A DNA stretch of 64,000 nt from Adiantum capillus-veneris (GCA_014529385.2 CM043962.1:39550098-39614097); one strand, 5' to 3'. Positions 23,499 through 33,074 are shown, numbered from the stretch's first letter. Made by a program: numbers and translations. Notes: a model not told the origin generated them from the letters alone.

Positions 23499-23711
23499 AT
23501 GAATCACGAGAATTTGTATGATCCCTTCATTCCCATTGCAAGGAAAAAGGTACACATAATTGTTAGTACTAAGTTGCAATTTCAGCGAGTAATTCGTAGA
23601 ATTTTAGGTCCTCTTAGGTTAGCCGAGATAAACACTTCGTTAAATCCTTTTATTTTGCCTCTCATTAGGTACGATATTAGCTTGGACGTCTATATTTTTG
23701 TGTTATTTTAA
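23499..23711 (+). CDS. RT-4 leader ORF a (70 aa), unknown function
   Basis: A small ORF starting MNHENLYDPFIPIAR and ending DVYIFVLF, placed 60 bases after the primer site. It is retained in RT-6 (59,759-59,971) with only five amino acid differences in 70, the same length and no stop. It is paralogous to the next ORF: both end in [NP]PFILPLI[RN]Y...-type and DV[YH][IV]F[VI]LF-type sequences and share a middle RI-LG/GAQR-[LV][AG]EI pattern. It is rich in hydrophobic and basic residues with no clear membrane span. I do not recognise the family. Confidence 0.65.
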   Translation: MNHENLYDPFIPIARKKVHIIVSTKLQFQRVIRRILGPLRLAEINTSLNPFILPLIRYDISLDVYIFVLF

Positions 23712-23732
23712 GCATTAGGACATGCATAGGCC

Positions 23733-23951
23733 ATGGATAATGGCCCAGGAATAGAGGTTTTTCCCTTTCATTTTAATCCACACATTAGAATAAACGTTGC
23801 AATTAGTAGAAAGATCCATTTTCAACAACGAATGGTGTTCATGTTTGGTGCCCAAAGAGTAGGAGAAATTCTTGCATCACCAAACCCTGTCATTCTACCT
23901 CTCATCAACTACCACACTTCTTTTGATGTACATGTGTTCATTTTATTTTAA
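23733..23951 (+). CDS. RT-4 leader ORF b (72 aa), paralogue of ORF a
   Basis: Starts MDNGPGIEVFPFHF and ends FDVHVFILF, 21 bases after ORF a. The shared pattern with ORF a (a K-[LI]-[QH]-FQ[RQ] block, then NPVILPLINY against NPFILPLIRY, then the same C-terminal motif) indicates a tandem duplication that has diverged. RT-6 keeps it at 59,519-59,737 with the same length and about a dozen substitutions. Conservation of frame in two otherwise mutated elements suggests real coding sequence. Function unknown. Confidence 0.65.
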   Translation: MDNGPGIEVFPFHFNPHIRINVAISRKIHFQQRMVFMFGAQRVGEILASPNPVILPLINYHTSFDVHVFILF

Positions 23952-23977
23952 AATGAAGTGCAGCCCGGCAACATAGT

Positions 23978-24294
23978 GTGTATGTTTGTTTTTTCTTTGT
24001 CCAAGTTGTTACGAGAAACAAAAAAATGATCATTTGTTCTAACTGGGAATGTGTGTGCAGTGAAAGTTCAATCCTTAGAGATCTAGCTCTATTACCAATT
24101 GAGTTGCAGGAGCAAGTAGTAAGGCGTCTCCCTCATAACAAGAGGGTGGTGAAGTTAAGACGGAAGGTCCTACGCGTGGATTCCATTTTCCTCTTGTTGT
24201 TGGGCACTAAGGAAGACCGCGCATTCATCCAACTAGTGTGTGCCCTAAGATTGGTAAATAGAGTGAAATTTGACGTTTGGCGAGTGCATTTCAC
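23978..24294 (+). pseudogene. RT-4 leader ORF c, 5' half (split by RT-5)
   Basis: Open frame up to the RT-5 insertion; it continues in frame at 33,080-33,317 once RT-5 and one copy of TTCAC are removed, giving ~184 codons in total. Near residues 35-55 it has LPIELQEQVVRRLPH, which resembles the start of an F-box (LPxELxxxIxxRLP). Further along, FIQLVCALRLVNRVKF matches FIQTACALGIVEQVQF of ORF d. The frame opens with ATG 23,978 but MIICSNWEC (24,026) is another possible start. Absent from RT-6. F-box is a weak suggestion only. Confidence 0.6.
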
Positions 24295-24867
24295 TGTTAA
24301 CCCTCACGGCACACGGACACCCATCACCTACGATGGACGCGTATTATGTATGATTTAGAGTCAGGTACCGGGCTTGTCGGACCAATAGGGAAAGGTAGAG
24401 TGATCGTCGATGAGAGGCGCACTTTAACTTGGACATTCAAGGGATTAGTTGGTTAAGCATGGGCGCCCAAGTGTGAATGGGGTGAGCTCCTATAAAAGCC
24501 AACTAAACCTAATTTTTACTCATTCTCTCATTTGTGCAATTGAAGAGTGCTCTTGCTCCATCTCCATCTTCTTCTTCTTCACCTCCTTGTGTGTGTGTGA
24601 GAGAGAGAGAGAGAGAGGGAGAGTGTGTGTGCGATCGAGCATTACGAAGGCACGACGGCGGCGAAGCGGTTGAGCGCGGCACGACTGCAGCTTCTTCTTC
24701 ATCGCGGCGAGGAATCCACCACGAAGGCGAGCGTAGAGCGGTGAGTGACACACCTTTGTTTTCTTGAGCTTGCTAGTTTAGGCTTGTTGTGTGCTTGGAG
24801 CCGTTTGTGGCTCGCATACGGTGTATTGGCAAGTCCCTTGCTTCGACAGTGCGGCAAGGAGCGCACA
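24295..24867 (+). repeat. RT-5 5' LTR
   Basis: 573 bp, TG...CA ends, no difference from the 3' LTR that I can see. TATAAAA at 24,491-24,497 is the likely promoter. Contains a (GA)n run at ~24,599-24,616. Short ORFs on both strands inside it are not called as genes. Confidence 0.95.
24491..24497 (+). promoter_or_regulatory. TATA box, RT-5 5' LTR
   Basis: TATAAAA in CTCCTATAAAAGCC, ~195 bases into the LTR; the same element is at 32,698-32,704 in the 3' LTR. Confidence 0.65.
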
Positions 24868-24871
24868 TTTT

Positions 24872-24890
24872 TGGCGCCGCTGCCGGGGAT
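24872..24890 (+). promoter_or_regulatory. RT-5 primer binding site, tRNA-Asp type
   Basis: TGGCGCCGCTGCCGGGGAT begins four Ts after the LTR edge. This is one base from the TGGCGCCGTTGCCGGGGA site known from plant Athila/Tat elements, which is complementary to the 3' end of tRNA-Asp. Confidence 0.85.
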
Positions 24891-25698
24891 ATGCCCTACA
24901 CTAAGCTCGGTTAGCACTTTACGCTTCCTTGTGGTGCAATTTCTATCATAGGAAAGGCAGGGAAGGAGTGTGTGGAAGATTTCTGTTTTTTGCGTTTTCT
25001 GCAACTGCTGTCAAGTTTCAATTTCTGCTATTGTCTGCGGTTTTTCAATTTCTGCAATTTCTGCGTTTTCAAGTTTGGCGTTTTCAATTTCTGTAATTTT
25101 TTGCATTTCTGCCAATTTGCTGCAATTTCTGCGTTTTCTCTGCATTTTCTGCAATTTCTTTTTCGGAAATTAAAAACGCGAGCGAGCGGGCGGCGAAATT
25201 TTTCGAAAATAAAAAACGTGACTCTTAAAACGGACGGGTTGGTTTGTATAAAAGATAGATCGGGATCGGGATCATTTTCCCAAGCCCAAGCCCAAGCCCA
25301 AGCCCAAGCCCAGGCCTCAGTCCTCAGTCTTATGATATATACTAGACTCACTCTTATATATATACCCTACTCCCTCAAGAGAGAATGAGAGCATGTGGGA
25401 CAAGTCCTCCACTCTCCTCCTTTCTCTTCCCACTTGCACCCTTAGACTTTTTAGTTTGGGCCTAGTTCCCTACTGGAAATTGACAGTTTTAGGGATTCCG
25501 AGGGCATAGAGTGACCAAACGGAGGGCTGTAAAGCACGGCACGACCCTCTGACCGATACGCTCATTTCGAGCTATCACATAGCCCATTCCACGACACGCT
25601 CTAAAAAATCTAGCAAAAAAACAAACAAAAAACACGCTAAAAACTAGTCACAAGGCCTCCTAGAGCAGCTTTTTGACACCTTAGGGTATCAAAAGCAC
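24891..25698 (+). repeat. RT-5 leader with simple repeats
   Basis: No convincing gene. 24,980-25,165 is a degenerate repeat of units like TTTCTGCAATTTCTGCGTTT. 25,279-25,314 is (CCCAAG)5 plus one variant. A short AG-rich run precedes the gag ATG at 25,699. Confidence 0.75.
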
Positions 25699-28600
25699 AT
25701 GCACTTACGCTCTGGGCGGGTGCTAGAACACGAGCATATTGAGGGTGCCTCTGTTCATACGGACACCCATTACCCATCCATGATAAGCTCTAGACCCTCA
25801 GCGGGGACACAAGGTAGCACCACCCAAGACCCTAAAATAGCCGCTAGTGATTCCTCCTCCGACTCAGAAATCATGGAAGCATACCCTACCCAAAACACTG
25901 AGAGAGAAGGCCATGCACCTCCCGAAGCTCCACAGCCTAGTACTAGTATGTTTAGCCGTTTCATGGAAACATTAGGTAGAGCTACTCGCTCGGAACCTGA
26001 TGCAAATGAAGCACACGAAGGGGGTGGGGAAGTGGACTCTCCTTTCACATCGCACGTGGACCCCACACCCCCAAAGAGTGTCCATGTGGATATCCTGCCA
26101 ACTTCTTACCAAGAAGGCCCTGTTGAGCTGCCTCCTTCAGAAGTTCCCTCTAGAGTACCGTTGGTGGCAAGTAAAACCACGGGGAGCAACATTGCTTCTA
26201 CCTCACAAGAAACCATTAACACGTCGACTCTAGAAGGATTGTTCATTAATGATCATTGGACATACGACCTCCACACTGAGGTGTTGACGGATCTACACTC
26301 TGGCCATGCCTACCATGTAGGATGGATAGAGATTGTACAATCCACCTCTAGTGCCACGAGCATCGAAGATCAACAGAAAATGATCTTTCATGTTATCCAT
26401 GGCATTATTCAATCAGAAAGGCAAAACCGAGGGGTAAATATACTCTCAACTGGCCCCATGAGATTTTTGGATACGAGCAAGGCTCAACAGCCTACTCTAT
26501 CACAAATGGAGACTCCTCTAATGAGCCCCATGGACCCATCTTACGTCATTTCACCTGGGGTCTCTATGCAATCTGAGCCTCCGAGCGAAAACTTTAGCTT
26601 CCCTAACTTGGCTCAACCCTCTATTAAGGAAAACACAGTGCTCACTCCAGGGATAAGCCTAACAGAGAATGTACCGATGACATCTACGGTTAGCGCAGTG
26701 CCACTACCTAGTGTCATAGTACCTAATATGGGGCCTCGACCATATGTGCCTCTAGCCCCTTATGCACACATGGCCCCCACACCTCCAATTGTACCACTTG
26801 CTTATGCTCCTCGAGTGCCGCTCCCTAGCTCTTATCCGAGTGGACCTATGCCCGGTTATGTTCCATATCCTGCATCATCCACACATATGCCAAGACCGGT
26901 ACCCGTTCCTCTCCCACATATGATTCCAAGAGTACCTCCACCGGCCCTACCTCCTCACATAGGTGACTTGGCAGCGTTTGCTCAAACCATAGGTCGATCT
27001 ATCGCGGAAAATATGCGTCATGCATCTGATAGAGAGCCTAGAAGTAAGGCAGTACAAATTGCCAAACTCACGCAAAAATTCAATGGGGACGAAGATGCTA
27101 GAAAACACATTGAAGTGTTTGAACAAGTATGTGATTCCTTAGGGGAACGCAACGAACTACATAAGTGCAATGCCTTAAGCTTGACATTAAGTGGGAAGGC
27201 TGGAGATTGGTATAGGACCCTAAGGGTGGATGAGAAAACAATCTACCCTACCCTTCGAAGGTTGTTTCTAAAGGAGTACATACGAGAAGGTGTGCTTTGG
27301 GGTGTAGCATCTCAGCTACAGAAGGCCGAACGTAAGGAAGGAGAGTCAGTAAGGGACTTCATTAGTCGTCTAAAGCACTTAAACTCTCGCTGCCCTGTAA
27401 ATGAGCGCTTCAACAATAACCAATTGCTTGATCGATTTATTCGAGGGTTGAGGAATGAAGGAATCTATAATGGACTAGTGATTAGAGGTATCACAACCTG
27501 GGAAGATGTCACTGCCAATGCAATCCAACTAGAGGACAACTTGATGATAGCAGGCATGAGGGTGTCTACTGACACGAGATCCACTAGCTCACAAGCCATT
27601 GAGTATGAACCCATGACTGCAAAGCCCATTGCCAATGAGCCAAAGGTATTTGAAACATTCTTGACAGACCTCACCAAGGCAATCCAAGAGTCTCTTAAGG
27701 ATAATCGACCCCCTCAAAATAGTCACATGTATCCAAGAAGGGAGCAACAATGGTGTTCCATTTGCTTAGGTCCACATAGCACTAGTGAGTGCCCTACGTT
27801 TAGAGTAAAATTTAATGGAACTTGCAATGCATGTGGTAGGTATGGTCACCAAGCTAAGGATTGTTTAATGATCAAACGTATGATGGCAAATAGACCACCT
27901 GTAGCCTGGACGGATGCGCCTCGAGCTCCTGTATTGATGCCTACTCCACCTGTTGAGCAACTACCGCAACACATGGTCCCTAGATCTCAAAATGTTGTAC
28001 AAGCTACATCGTTACCACCTCCTGTGCTAGGACCGCAGCCCCCGCATCCAAGAGTCGCCCCTATGAACCAAGTGGGTTGCGAGCCATCAAATGCTTATGC
28101 AGATGGCTGTGAGGAGGAAATAGACACTAGTATTGCCTACGGACTTGATACATTGGAAGAATGTCCTATATACTACATGGAAGATTGTTGGGGACAAGTC
28201 AAGCCGGTTTATCAAGCTGCTGCTCTCGCATCCAGAGGTCAAAATATCAACACCCAGGCTAGGAGGCCACCTCTTCAATGCTACGAGTGTGGTGGACCAC
28301 ATCGAGTAGCGGAGTGCCCTATTAGGCTGCAAAAGAATGCTACACAGATGCAAGTGAATCAAGGGAGCACGTCTGCAATGCCAATACTCACATGTAATCG
28401 TTGTGGCATAGATCACTTGATTGCCCAATGCCCCTATAACCCAAATGCACCTAAAATCACACCCCTGAATTTGGTCGAAATTGCTAGTGTGACATCGCCA
28501 ATGCCACCCGTCGCACCCGCTTATGCGATTACACGGTCCATGCTTCAAGGGCCAGGACATATCCTCGAAGAGAGAGATACCGCGTCAGTTATCCAAGCAA

Positions 28601-29358
28601 AGAAAAAGAAGACACGAAGGAAGAAGTCGCAGAATACGGAAAATTCAAAGCCAAGTTCCAAAACAAACATAGGAACAGGAGATGACCCCGTGTATATGAA
28701 TGACCTCGAGGATGATTCAGATTCAGTCGACACAATGGAGACTAGAACCAATACCACAAAGGGAAAGACCGACAAGGAAAACCGTAACATGGAACCAAAT
28801 GAAAACCGAATGAGAGAAAACCATAAAGAGCCTCTGAAAACACCACAAGTGTTTCCAAATCCAATCCAAGACCCCCAAGATAAACCGCAGGGGCAAAAAG
28901 GGAAGAATCGTAAAAAGAAGATTGGGACGTACCCAAACCCTGTAGACGAGATTAAGCAGGTGAAACATCTAAGAGGTTTAGTGGAGGAGACTCAAAGGAA
29001 ACTAGAACCAGAACCCATGCAGGTCAAAATTCATGACACAGTGTTTCCCACGCAAGTTCATCCACCCCACATGAACCATAGACCGTTAGCCATATCTAGT
29101 ATCATCCAAGAAGGGAGTGAGGACAGGACATCAGAAAGTGAGCATACACCCTTCTTGTTGGAAAGGATGTTTAACGAAGGAATACCTGATCCCATTGAGG
29201 AATATGAGATTCCATCCTCACCAGTTCCTAGTCAAGGACCTACACCCTGCAAAACGCCAATGAATGTTGCCAAACTAGTGGACTTCATGTCTTCTGAGGT
29301 CCGAACCACGATCATAGCAAAGCTGTATGGAGATCCTGAGTTATTCCTTGCACTTTGA
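25699..29358 (+). CDS. RT-5 giant Gag (1219 aa)
   Basis: Starts MHLRSGRVL, the LRSGR opening usual for Tat/Athila Gag. Residues ~1-200 are acidic and Ser/Thr-rich; ~340-430 is Pro-rich (many Pro-Leu and Pro-Met runs). The retrotransposon Gag domain spans ~455-620 (FNGDEDARKHIEVFEQ, LSGKAGDWYRTL, FISRLKHLNSRCP). Then four zinc knuckles: ~683-696 (CSICLGPHSTSEC), ~709-722 (CNACGRYGHQAKDC, canonical), ~861-873 (CYECGGPHRVAEC) and ~899-911 (CNRCGIDHLIAQC); three have the short CX2CX3HX4C spacing. A Lys-rich, disordered-looking tail follows (~965-1100). Most plant gypsy Gags are much shorter with one or two knuckles. It ends at TGA, with the next ORF in the same frame. Confidence 0.9.
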   Translation: MHLRSGRVLEHEHIEGASVHTDTHYPSMISSRPSAGTQGSTTQDPKIAASDSSSDSEIMEAYPTQNTEREGHAPPEAPQPSTSMFSRFMETLGRATRSEPDANEAHEGGGEVDSPFTSHVDPTPPKSVHVDILPTSYQEGPVELPPSEVPSRVPLVASKTTGSNIASTSQETINTSTLEGLFINDHWTYDLHTEVLTDLHSGHAYHVGWIEIVQSTSSATSIEDQQKMIFHVIHGIIQSERQNRGVNILSTGPMRFLDTSKAQQPTLSQMETPLMSPMDPSYVISPGVSMQSEPPSENFSFPNLAQPSIKENTVLTPGISLTENVPMTSTVSAVPLPSVIVPNMGPRPYVPLAPYAHMAPTPPIVPLAYAPRVPLPSSYPSGPMPGYVPYPASSTHMPRPVPVPLPHMIPRVPPPALPPHIGDLAAFAQTIGRSIAENMRHASDREPRSKAVQIAKLTQKFNGDEDARKHIEVFEQVCDSLGERNELHKCNALSLTLSGKAGDWYRTLRVDEKTIYPTLRRLFLKEYIREGVLWGVASQLQKAERKEGESVRDFISRLKHLNSRCPVNERFNNNQLLDRFIRGLRNEGIYNGLVIRGITTWEDVTANAIQLEDNLMIAGMRVSTDTRSTSSQAIEYEPMTAKPIANEPKVFETFLTDLTKAIQESLKDNRPPQNSHMYPRREQQWCSICLGPHSTSECPTFRVKFNGTCNACGRYGHQAKDCLMIKRMMANRPPVAWTDAPRAPVLMPTPPVEQLPQHMVPRSQNVVQATSLPPPVLGPQPPHPRVAPMNQVGCEPSNAYADGCEEEIDTSIAYGLDTLEECPIYYMEDCWGQVKPVYQAAALASRGQNINTQARRPPLQCYECGGPHRVAECPIRLQKNATQMQVNQGSTSAMPILTCNRCGIDHLIAQCPYNPNAPKITPLNLVEIASVTSPMPPVAPAYAITRSMLQGPGHILEERDTASVIQAKKKKTRRKKSQNTENSKPSSKTNIGTGDDPVYMNDLEDDSDSVDTMETRTNTTKGKTDKENRNMEPNENRMRENHKEPLKTPQVFPNPIQDPQDKPQGQKGKNRKKKIGTYPNPVDEIKQVKHLRGLVEETQRKLEPEPMQVKIHDTVFPTQVHPPHMNHRPLAISSIIQEGSEDRTSESEHTPFLLERMFNEGIPDPIEEYEIPSSPVPSQGPTPCKTPMNVAKLVDFMSSEVRTTIIAKLYGDPELFLAL

Positions 29359-30879
29359 GCATTCCTTAACGGAGAGCTACGAACGGGATTACCGCAGTTT
29401 GCGCAACCAAATAGGCCTGACTTGATTATGATTGATGAGGAAAATCATGTGCAATCACTTGACTTAGATGGACACGAGTCTGTGATCGAGGTACCCATTA
29501 ACGAATTAGGGCAGTATTTTGAAGGCGACGAGTCTAATGCGACCCTACCCATCACTACCAAGGGATTAACTATAAAGGGAATTCTTGATGGTGGTGCGGG
29601 AGTTAGCATCGTTACAAAAGATTGTTGGGAATCCATGGGAAAACCCCGCCTCAGTGTTACTAACATTGTGGTAAAGATGGCAAACGGTACCATAGCCAAA
29701 CCTATGGGGATGCTCAAGGATCTTAAGATCAAAGTTCTAGGACACAAGGTACGACATACGTTCATTGTAATGGATTTCTCTAAACACCTTATGTCATATG
29801 AAATGATTTTAGGACGACCATTCATGAGGGAAGCACAAATGGTTCACGATTGGTCTAAAAATCATGTCTATTTGCAATTCCAAGACTCTGTCCTTAGAGT
29901 GGATTTGGTGACTGGTAAGGTACACCCCTTAGGGAGTAAAACCATTATTGATCATCGCTCTGACACCACAATTCACTCGGCCCCACTACAATATTGTTAC
30001 ACTTGTAAGAAGGATACAGACATTGGCCAAGATTCTCCTTACATGGATGTGTTACCGGGTATGACGGAATCAGACAATGTGGACTGGGTCCACCTAGCAT
30101 CAACCATAGACACTTGGGGAAATAGGGGGACGACCTGGGTAACACCTGAGGTGGATGAAATGCGTATACCCTTAAATATGCTACAAGCAATGCGTATCGC
30201 TTCCGACAAGACTCATCCTAATGTAACGAAGAAAACATACAAGTGGGTCCCTAAAGCTTCTTTAGTGACCATAGCTAGTGCTAAAAAACAGAAGCCTTGT
30301 AAGAAACGTACCACTCGCTCCAAGAAATGTAAGAAAATGCTGCGTTGGATTCCTAAACGACTATTGGAAGCCCAAGGCTACTATCAAGGAAATGATCAAA
30401 TCTGGGTGCCAAAACGTAGATTGTGCTCTTACCTATCACCTGACCCAAGTGAGCCCAATCCTGTGGCTCCAAAACGAATCAATGATCGTGGAAAGAAAAA
30501 AATCACAGAATGCTACACACCTGCTCCCGAGCTAGTTTGGGTACCAAAGAAAGAACGATTTGTTCCACCTAGCTCAGGAAGGGGGGAGTCCCATGAAGCT
30601 TCTAGCTCCTCCTGTAATACATCCATAGAGGTAAAAGCTTCTACACAGCCTCCATCTATAGTAGTGGACCTCCATGAAGCTACAAAAGAATCCACACCTC
30701 CGAGTGTTCAAGAATCACCTGATGAACCACTTCAAGTTCAATCCTGGGAGAGTACCTTACCACCCTTGCAGCTTGACAAGGCACCTAGGGTAATAACAAA
30801 CTACTGGCAAAAATCCTCACCTATTACCAACTGGAACAATTGGTTTCAAAGGGTGACAAGCTCATTTCAAACGGTATGA
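29359..30879 (+). CDS. RT-5 retropepsin plus WVPK-repeat protein
   Basis: Same frame as Gag, beginning right after TGA 29,356-29,358; the first Met is at 29,422 (MIMIDEENHVQ). From that Met, residues ~52-140 form an aspartic protease: GILDGGAGVSIVTK (active site D-G-G instead of D-[ST]-G, as in RT-4), VVKMANGT, and EMILGRPFM. The C-terminal half carries W-[VI]-P-K four times (YKWVPKASL, LRWIPKRLL, QIWVPKRRL, LVWVPKKER), spaced 20-60 residues apart in a basic region, then a Ser/Pro-rich tail. Either readthrough of the TGA or a separate start would be needed. The frame stops 9 bases before an internal polypurine tract, where pol would be expected in a full element. Confidence 0.85.
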   Translation, partial: AFLNGELRTGLPQFAQPNRPDLIMIDEENHVQSLDLDGHESVIEVPINELGQYFEGDESNATLPITTKGLTIKGILDGGAGVSIVTKDCWESMGKPRLSVTNIVVKMANGTIAKPMGMLKDLKIKVLGHKVRHTFIVMDFSKHLMSYEMILGRPFMREAQMVHDWSKNHVYLQFQDSVLRVDLVTGKVHPLGSKTIIDHRSDTTIHSAPLQYCYTCKKDTDIGQDSPYMDVLPGMTESDNVDWVHLASTIDTWGNRGTTWVTPEVDEMRIPLNMLQAMRIASDKTHPNVTKKTYKWVPKASLVTIASAKKQKPCKKRTTRSKKCKKMLRWIPKRLLEAQGYYQGNDQIWVPKRRLCSYLSPDPSEPNPVAPKRINDRGKKKITECYTPAPELVWVPKKERFVPPSSGRGESHEASSSSCNTSIEVKASTQPPSIVVDLHEATKESTPPSVQESPDEPLQVQSWESTLPPLQLDKAPRVITNYWQKSSPITNWNNWFQRVTSSFQTV

Positions 30880-30880
30880 T

Positions 30881-30897
30881 CAAGGAAGGGGGGAGTG
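30881..30897 (+). promoter_or_regulatory. RT-5 internal polypurine tract
   Basis: CAAGGAAGGGGGGAGTG directly after the protease/WVPK stop, almost the same as the terminal tract at 32,489-32,501. It could prime a second plus strand, or mark an old LTR junction. Confidence 0.55.
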
Positions 30898-32488
30898 TTT
30901 GCTGACAGTCATCATTCATTTGTTTCCCTCTCAACCTTTTTCCCTGACCTCTTAATCTCCGATCTTAGGGAATGTACATATAAAGCTTTATACACACACA
31001 AAAAAAAAAAGAGCAAGAGCAATTAGCAAACGAGTATGCACATTAAAGTCAAAACATTGACTCAGACCTACACATGTCACATCTGGTACAGTGAAACAGA
31101 AACCTATTCCATAAACCACCTTTGATCCTCATCACTTGAGTGATGAAGGGTAGGTAAGATTAGTACGATAGGAGTGTTTCTGTTTTAGAGTTGAGTGATT
31201 AGCAAAGTTCTCTTTTCCCACTGATGTGCCTCCTAGAGGTATTGTTTGTGTTTCATAGTGTGTACAGGAGCGTGTTGCTGTGGTTAGGATTTGGACCTTC
31301 ATGGAATCTTTCTCTCGTTCACACTTCAAATCAAGCGCGACCATCAACACAAACAGGTGTTTCTTATCCATTAGCATTGCCCTTATCTTTTTTGCATCCA
31401 TGTTTGTCTGCTTTGATTGTGATTGGTAGCATACTATTCAGCGCATTGGCTTAGTATCAAACATTTAATTCAATGTAATGTTTTGTCATAATCACTTGTT
31501 TAGGTGTAAAAATCAAGCAGTCCGACTAAGCTACTTTGACCAAGCTAGGTCTTAGAAATCTTTTCTTAATACCATGGGGAATGCCTTCCTAATAAGCAAT
31601 GGTTACTTAGGTTCTTAATCCGATTTAGGCAGCATTGTGTGAAATGTACTAGGGCTTTCTAGTGGGCTTAACCCTATCGACCTTTAGCTTAAGTATTATA
31701 AAGGGAGTTTACTAATGTGATGAGCCTGGGGAGGGTAACAGTGTTATATGACCCCCCAAAGTTACAAAATTTAAATGTTGAAAATGAACAAGCAAAAAAT
31801 CAAAGTGCCACAATGTAAAATTTTAAGCTGGAAGAGAAATCTCAGCTTGATTTGGTACTTCACTCACATGTATTGCCTATGGTACTAGAGCCCTAGAGGT
31901 TCCCAGTGTGGGCGCTTTTCCTTGAAAAGCAAAAAACCCAAGGCATACAAAATAAGCACACACATCATAATTGAATCAATGTGAAAAGACTTTGGGGGGT
32001 CAAAGAAAAAGTAATCAGTCAGGCGATGATTTCATGAGAAATTCCTTTTATGGTAGCTTAACTACAAGGTTTTCTAGATATAGCCTCTAGTCAGCCCTCG
32101 AACATGAATACTTGGCTCTCGCGATTAAACAACTTAATTGACCACAGAAAATTAAGAAGCTTACCCATGGTATTAATATTCGATCTCTAGTGCTTTTCGA
32201 CCGTCAAATTAGCGACCCCAGACTTGTTTAATTTTTTGCCTTTACATCTGTTTATGCATTTGATTACATTGCAATTTAATGTTCATTGCTAACAAATTGT
32301 TTGAAATTCTTTGACCAATCAATGTGTCTACCTAAAACTGCATATGCTTTTTAAGAGAATGCAATTACTGTGCCAATGTTGTTTGATTTTGCAGTGACTG
32401 AAGAAGGCTAAGGACATTCATCTCAAATTCTCTTCCACCTCGACGAACCAGCTTCAACTCAATAGCTTCCGAGGACGGAATCTACATC
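30898..32488 (+). other. RT-5 3' non-coding region (1.6 kb)
   Basis: No ORF that I can relate to RT, integrase or an envelope. Contains an A-rich run at ~31,000. It is bounded on both sides by polypurine tracts. Confidence 0.6.
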
Positions 32489-32501
32489 AGGAAGGGGGGC
32501 A
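32489..32501 (+). promoter_or_regulatory. RT-5 terminal polypurine tract
   Basis: AGGAAGGGGGGCA, immediately upstream of the 3' LTR's TGTTAACC; primes plus-strand DNA synthesis. Confidence 0.9.
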
Positions 32502-33074
32502 TGTTAACCCTCACGGCACACGGACACCCATCACCTACGATGGACGCGTATTATGTATGATTTAGAGTCAGGTACCGGGCTTGTCGGACCAATAGGGAAA
32601 GGTAGAGTGATCGTCGATGAGAGGCGCACTTTAACTTGGACATTCAAGGGATTAGTTGGTTAAGCATGGGCGCCCAAGTGTGAATGGGGTGAGCTCCTAT
32701 AAAAGCCAACTAAACCTAATTTTTACTCATTCTCTCATTTGTGCAATTGAAGAGTGCTCTTGCTCCATCTCCATCTTCTTCTTCTTCACCTCCTTGTGTG
32801 TGTGTGAGAGAGAGAGAGAGAGAGGGAGAGTGTGTGTGCGATCGAGCATTACGAAGGCACGACGGCGGCGAAGCGGTTGAGCGCGGCACGACTGCAGCTT
32901 CTTCTTCATCGCGGCGAGGAATCCACCACGAAGGCGAGCGTAGAGCGGTGAGTGACACACCTTTGTTTTCTTGAGCTTGCTAGTTTAGGCTTGTTGTGTG
33001 CTTGGAGCCGTTTGTGGCTCGCATACGGTGTATTGGCAAGTCCCTTGCTTCGACAGTGCGGCAAGGAGCGCACA
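32502..33074 (+). repeat. RT-5 3' LTR
   Basis: 573 bp, indistinguishable by eye from 24,295-24,867; ends GCGCACA. Confidence 0.95.

Larger units (their letters stand above)
24295..33074 (+). mobile_element. RT-5: young nested LTR retrotransposon without pol
   Basis: An 8,780-bp element with 573-bp LTRs (24,295-24,867 and 32,502-33,074) that look identical by eye. LTRs begin TGTTAACCC and end GCGCACA; target-site duplication TTCAC at 24,290-24,294 and 33,075-33,079. The interior encodes a giant Gag and a protease/WVPK protein but no reverse transcriptase, RNase H or integrase, so it must rely on enzymes from another element. Gag start and primer site are Tat/Athila-like. Identical LTRs mean a very recent insertion. 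Confidence 0.95.

Noticed and set aside
24449-24767. ORFs of 74-80 aa identical in both RT-5 LTRs
   Set aside because: LTR identity explains them; they are four overlapping frames over a GA/CT-rich stretch.
28087-28790. Antisense ORFs of 157 and 81 aa across RT-5 gag
   Set aside because: They are shadows of the well supported Gag frame and contain no recognisable domain.
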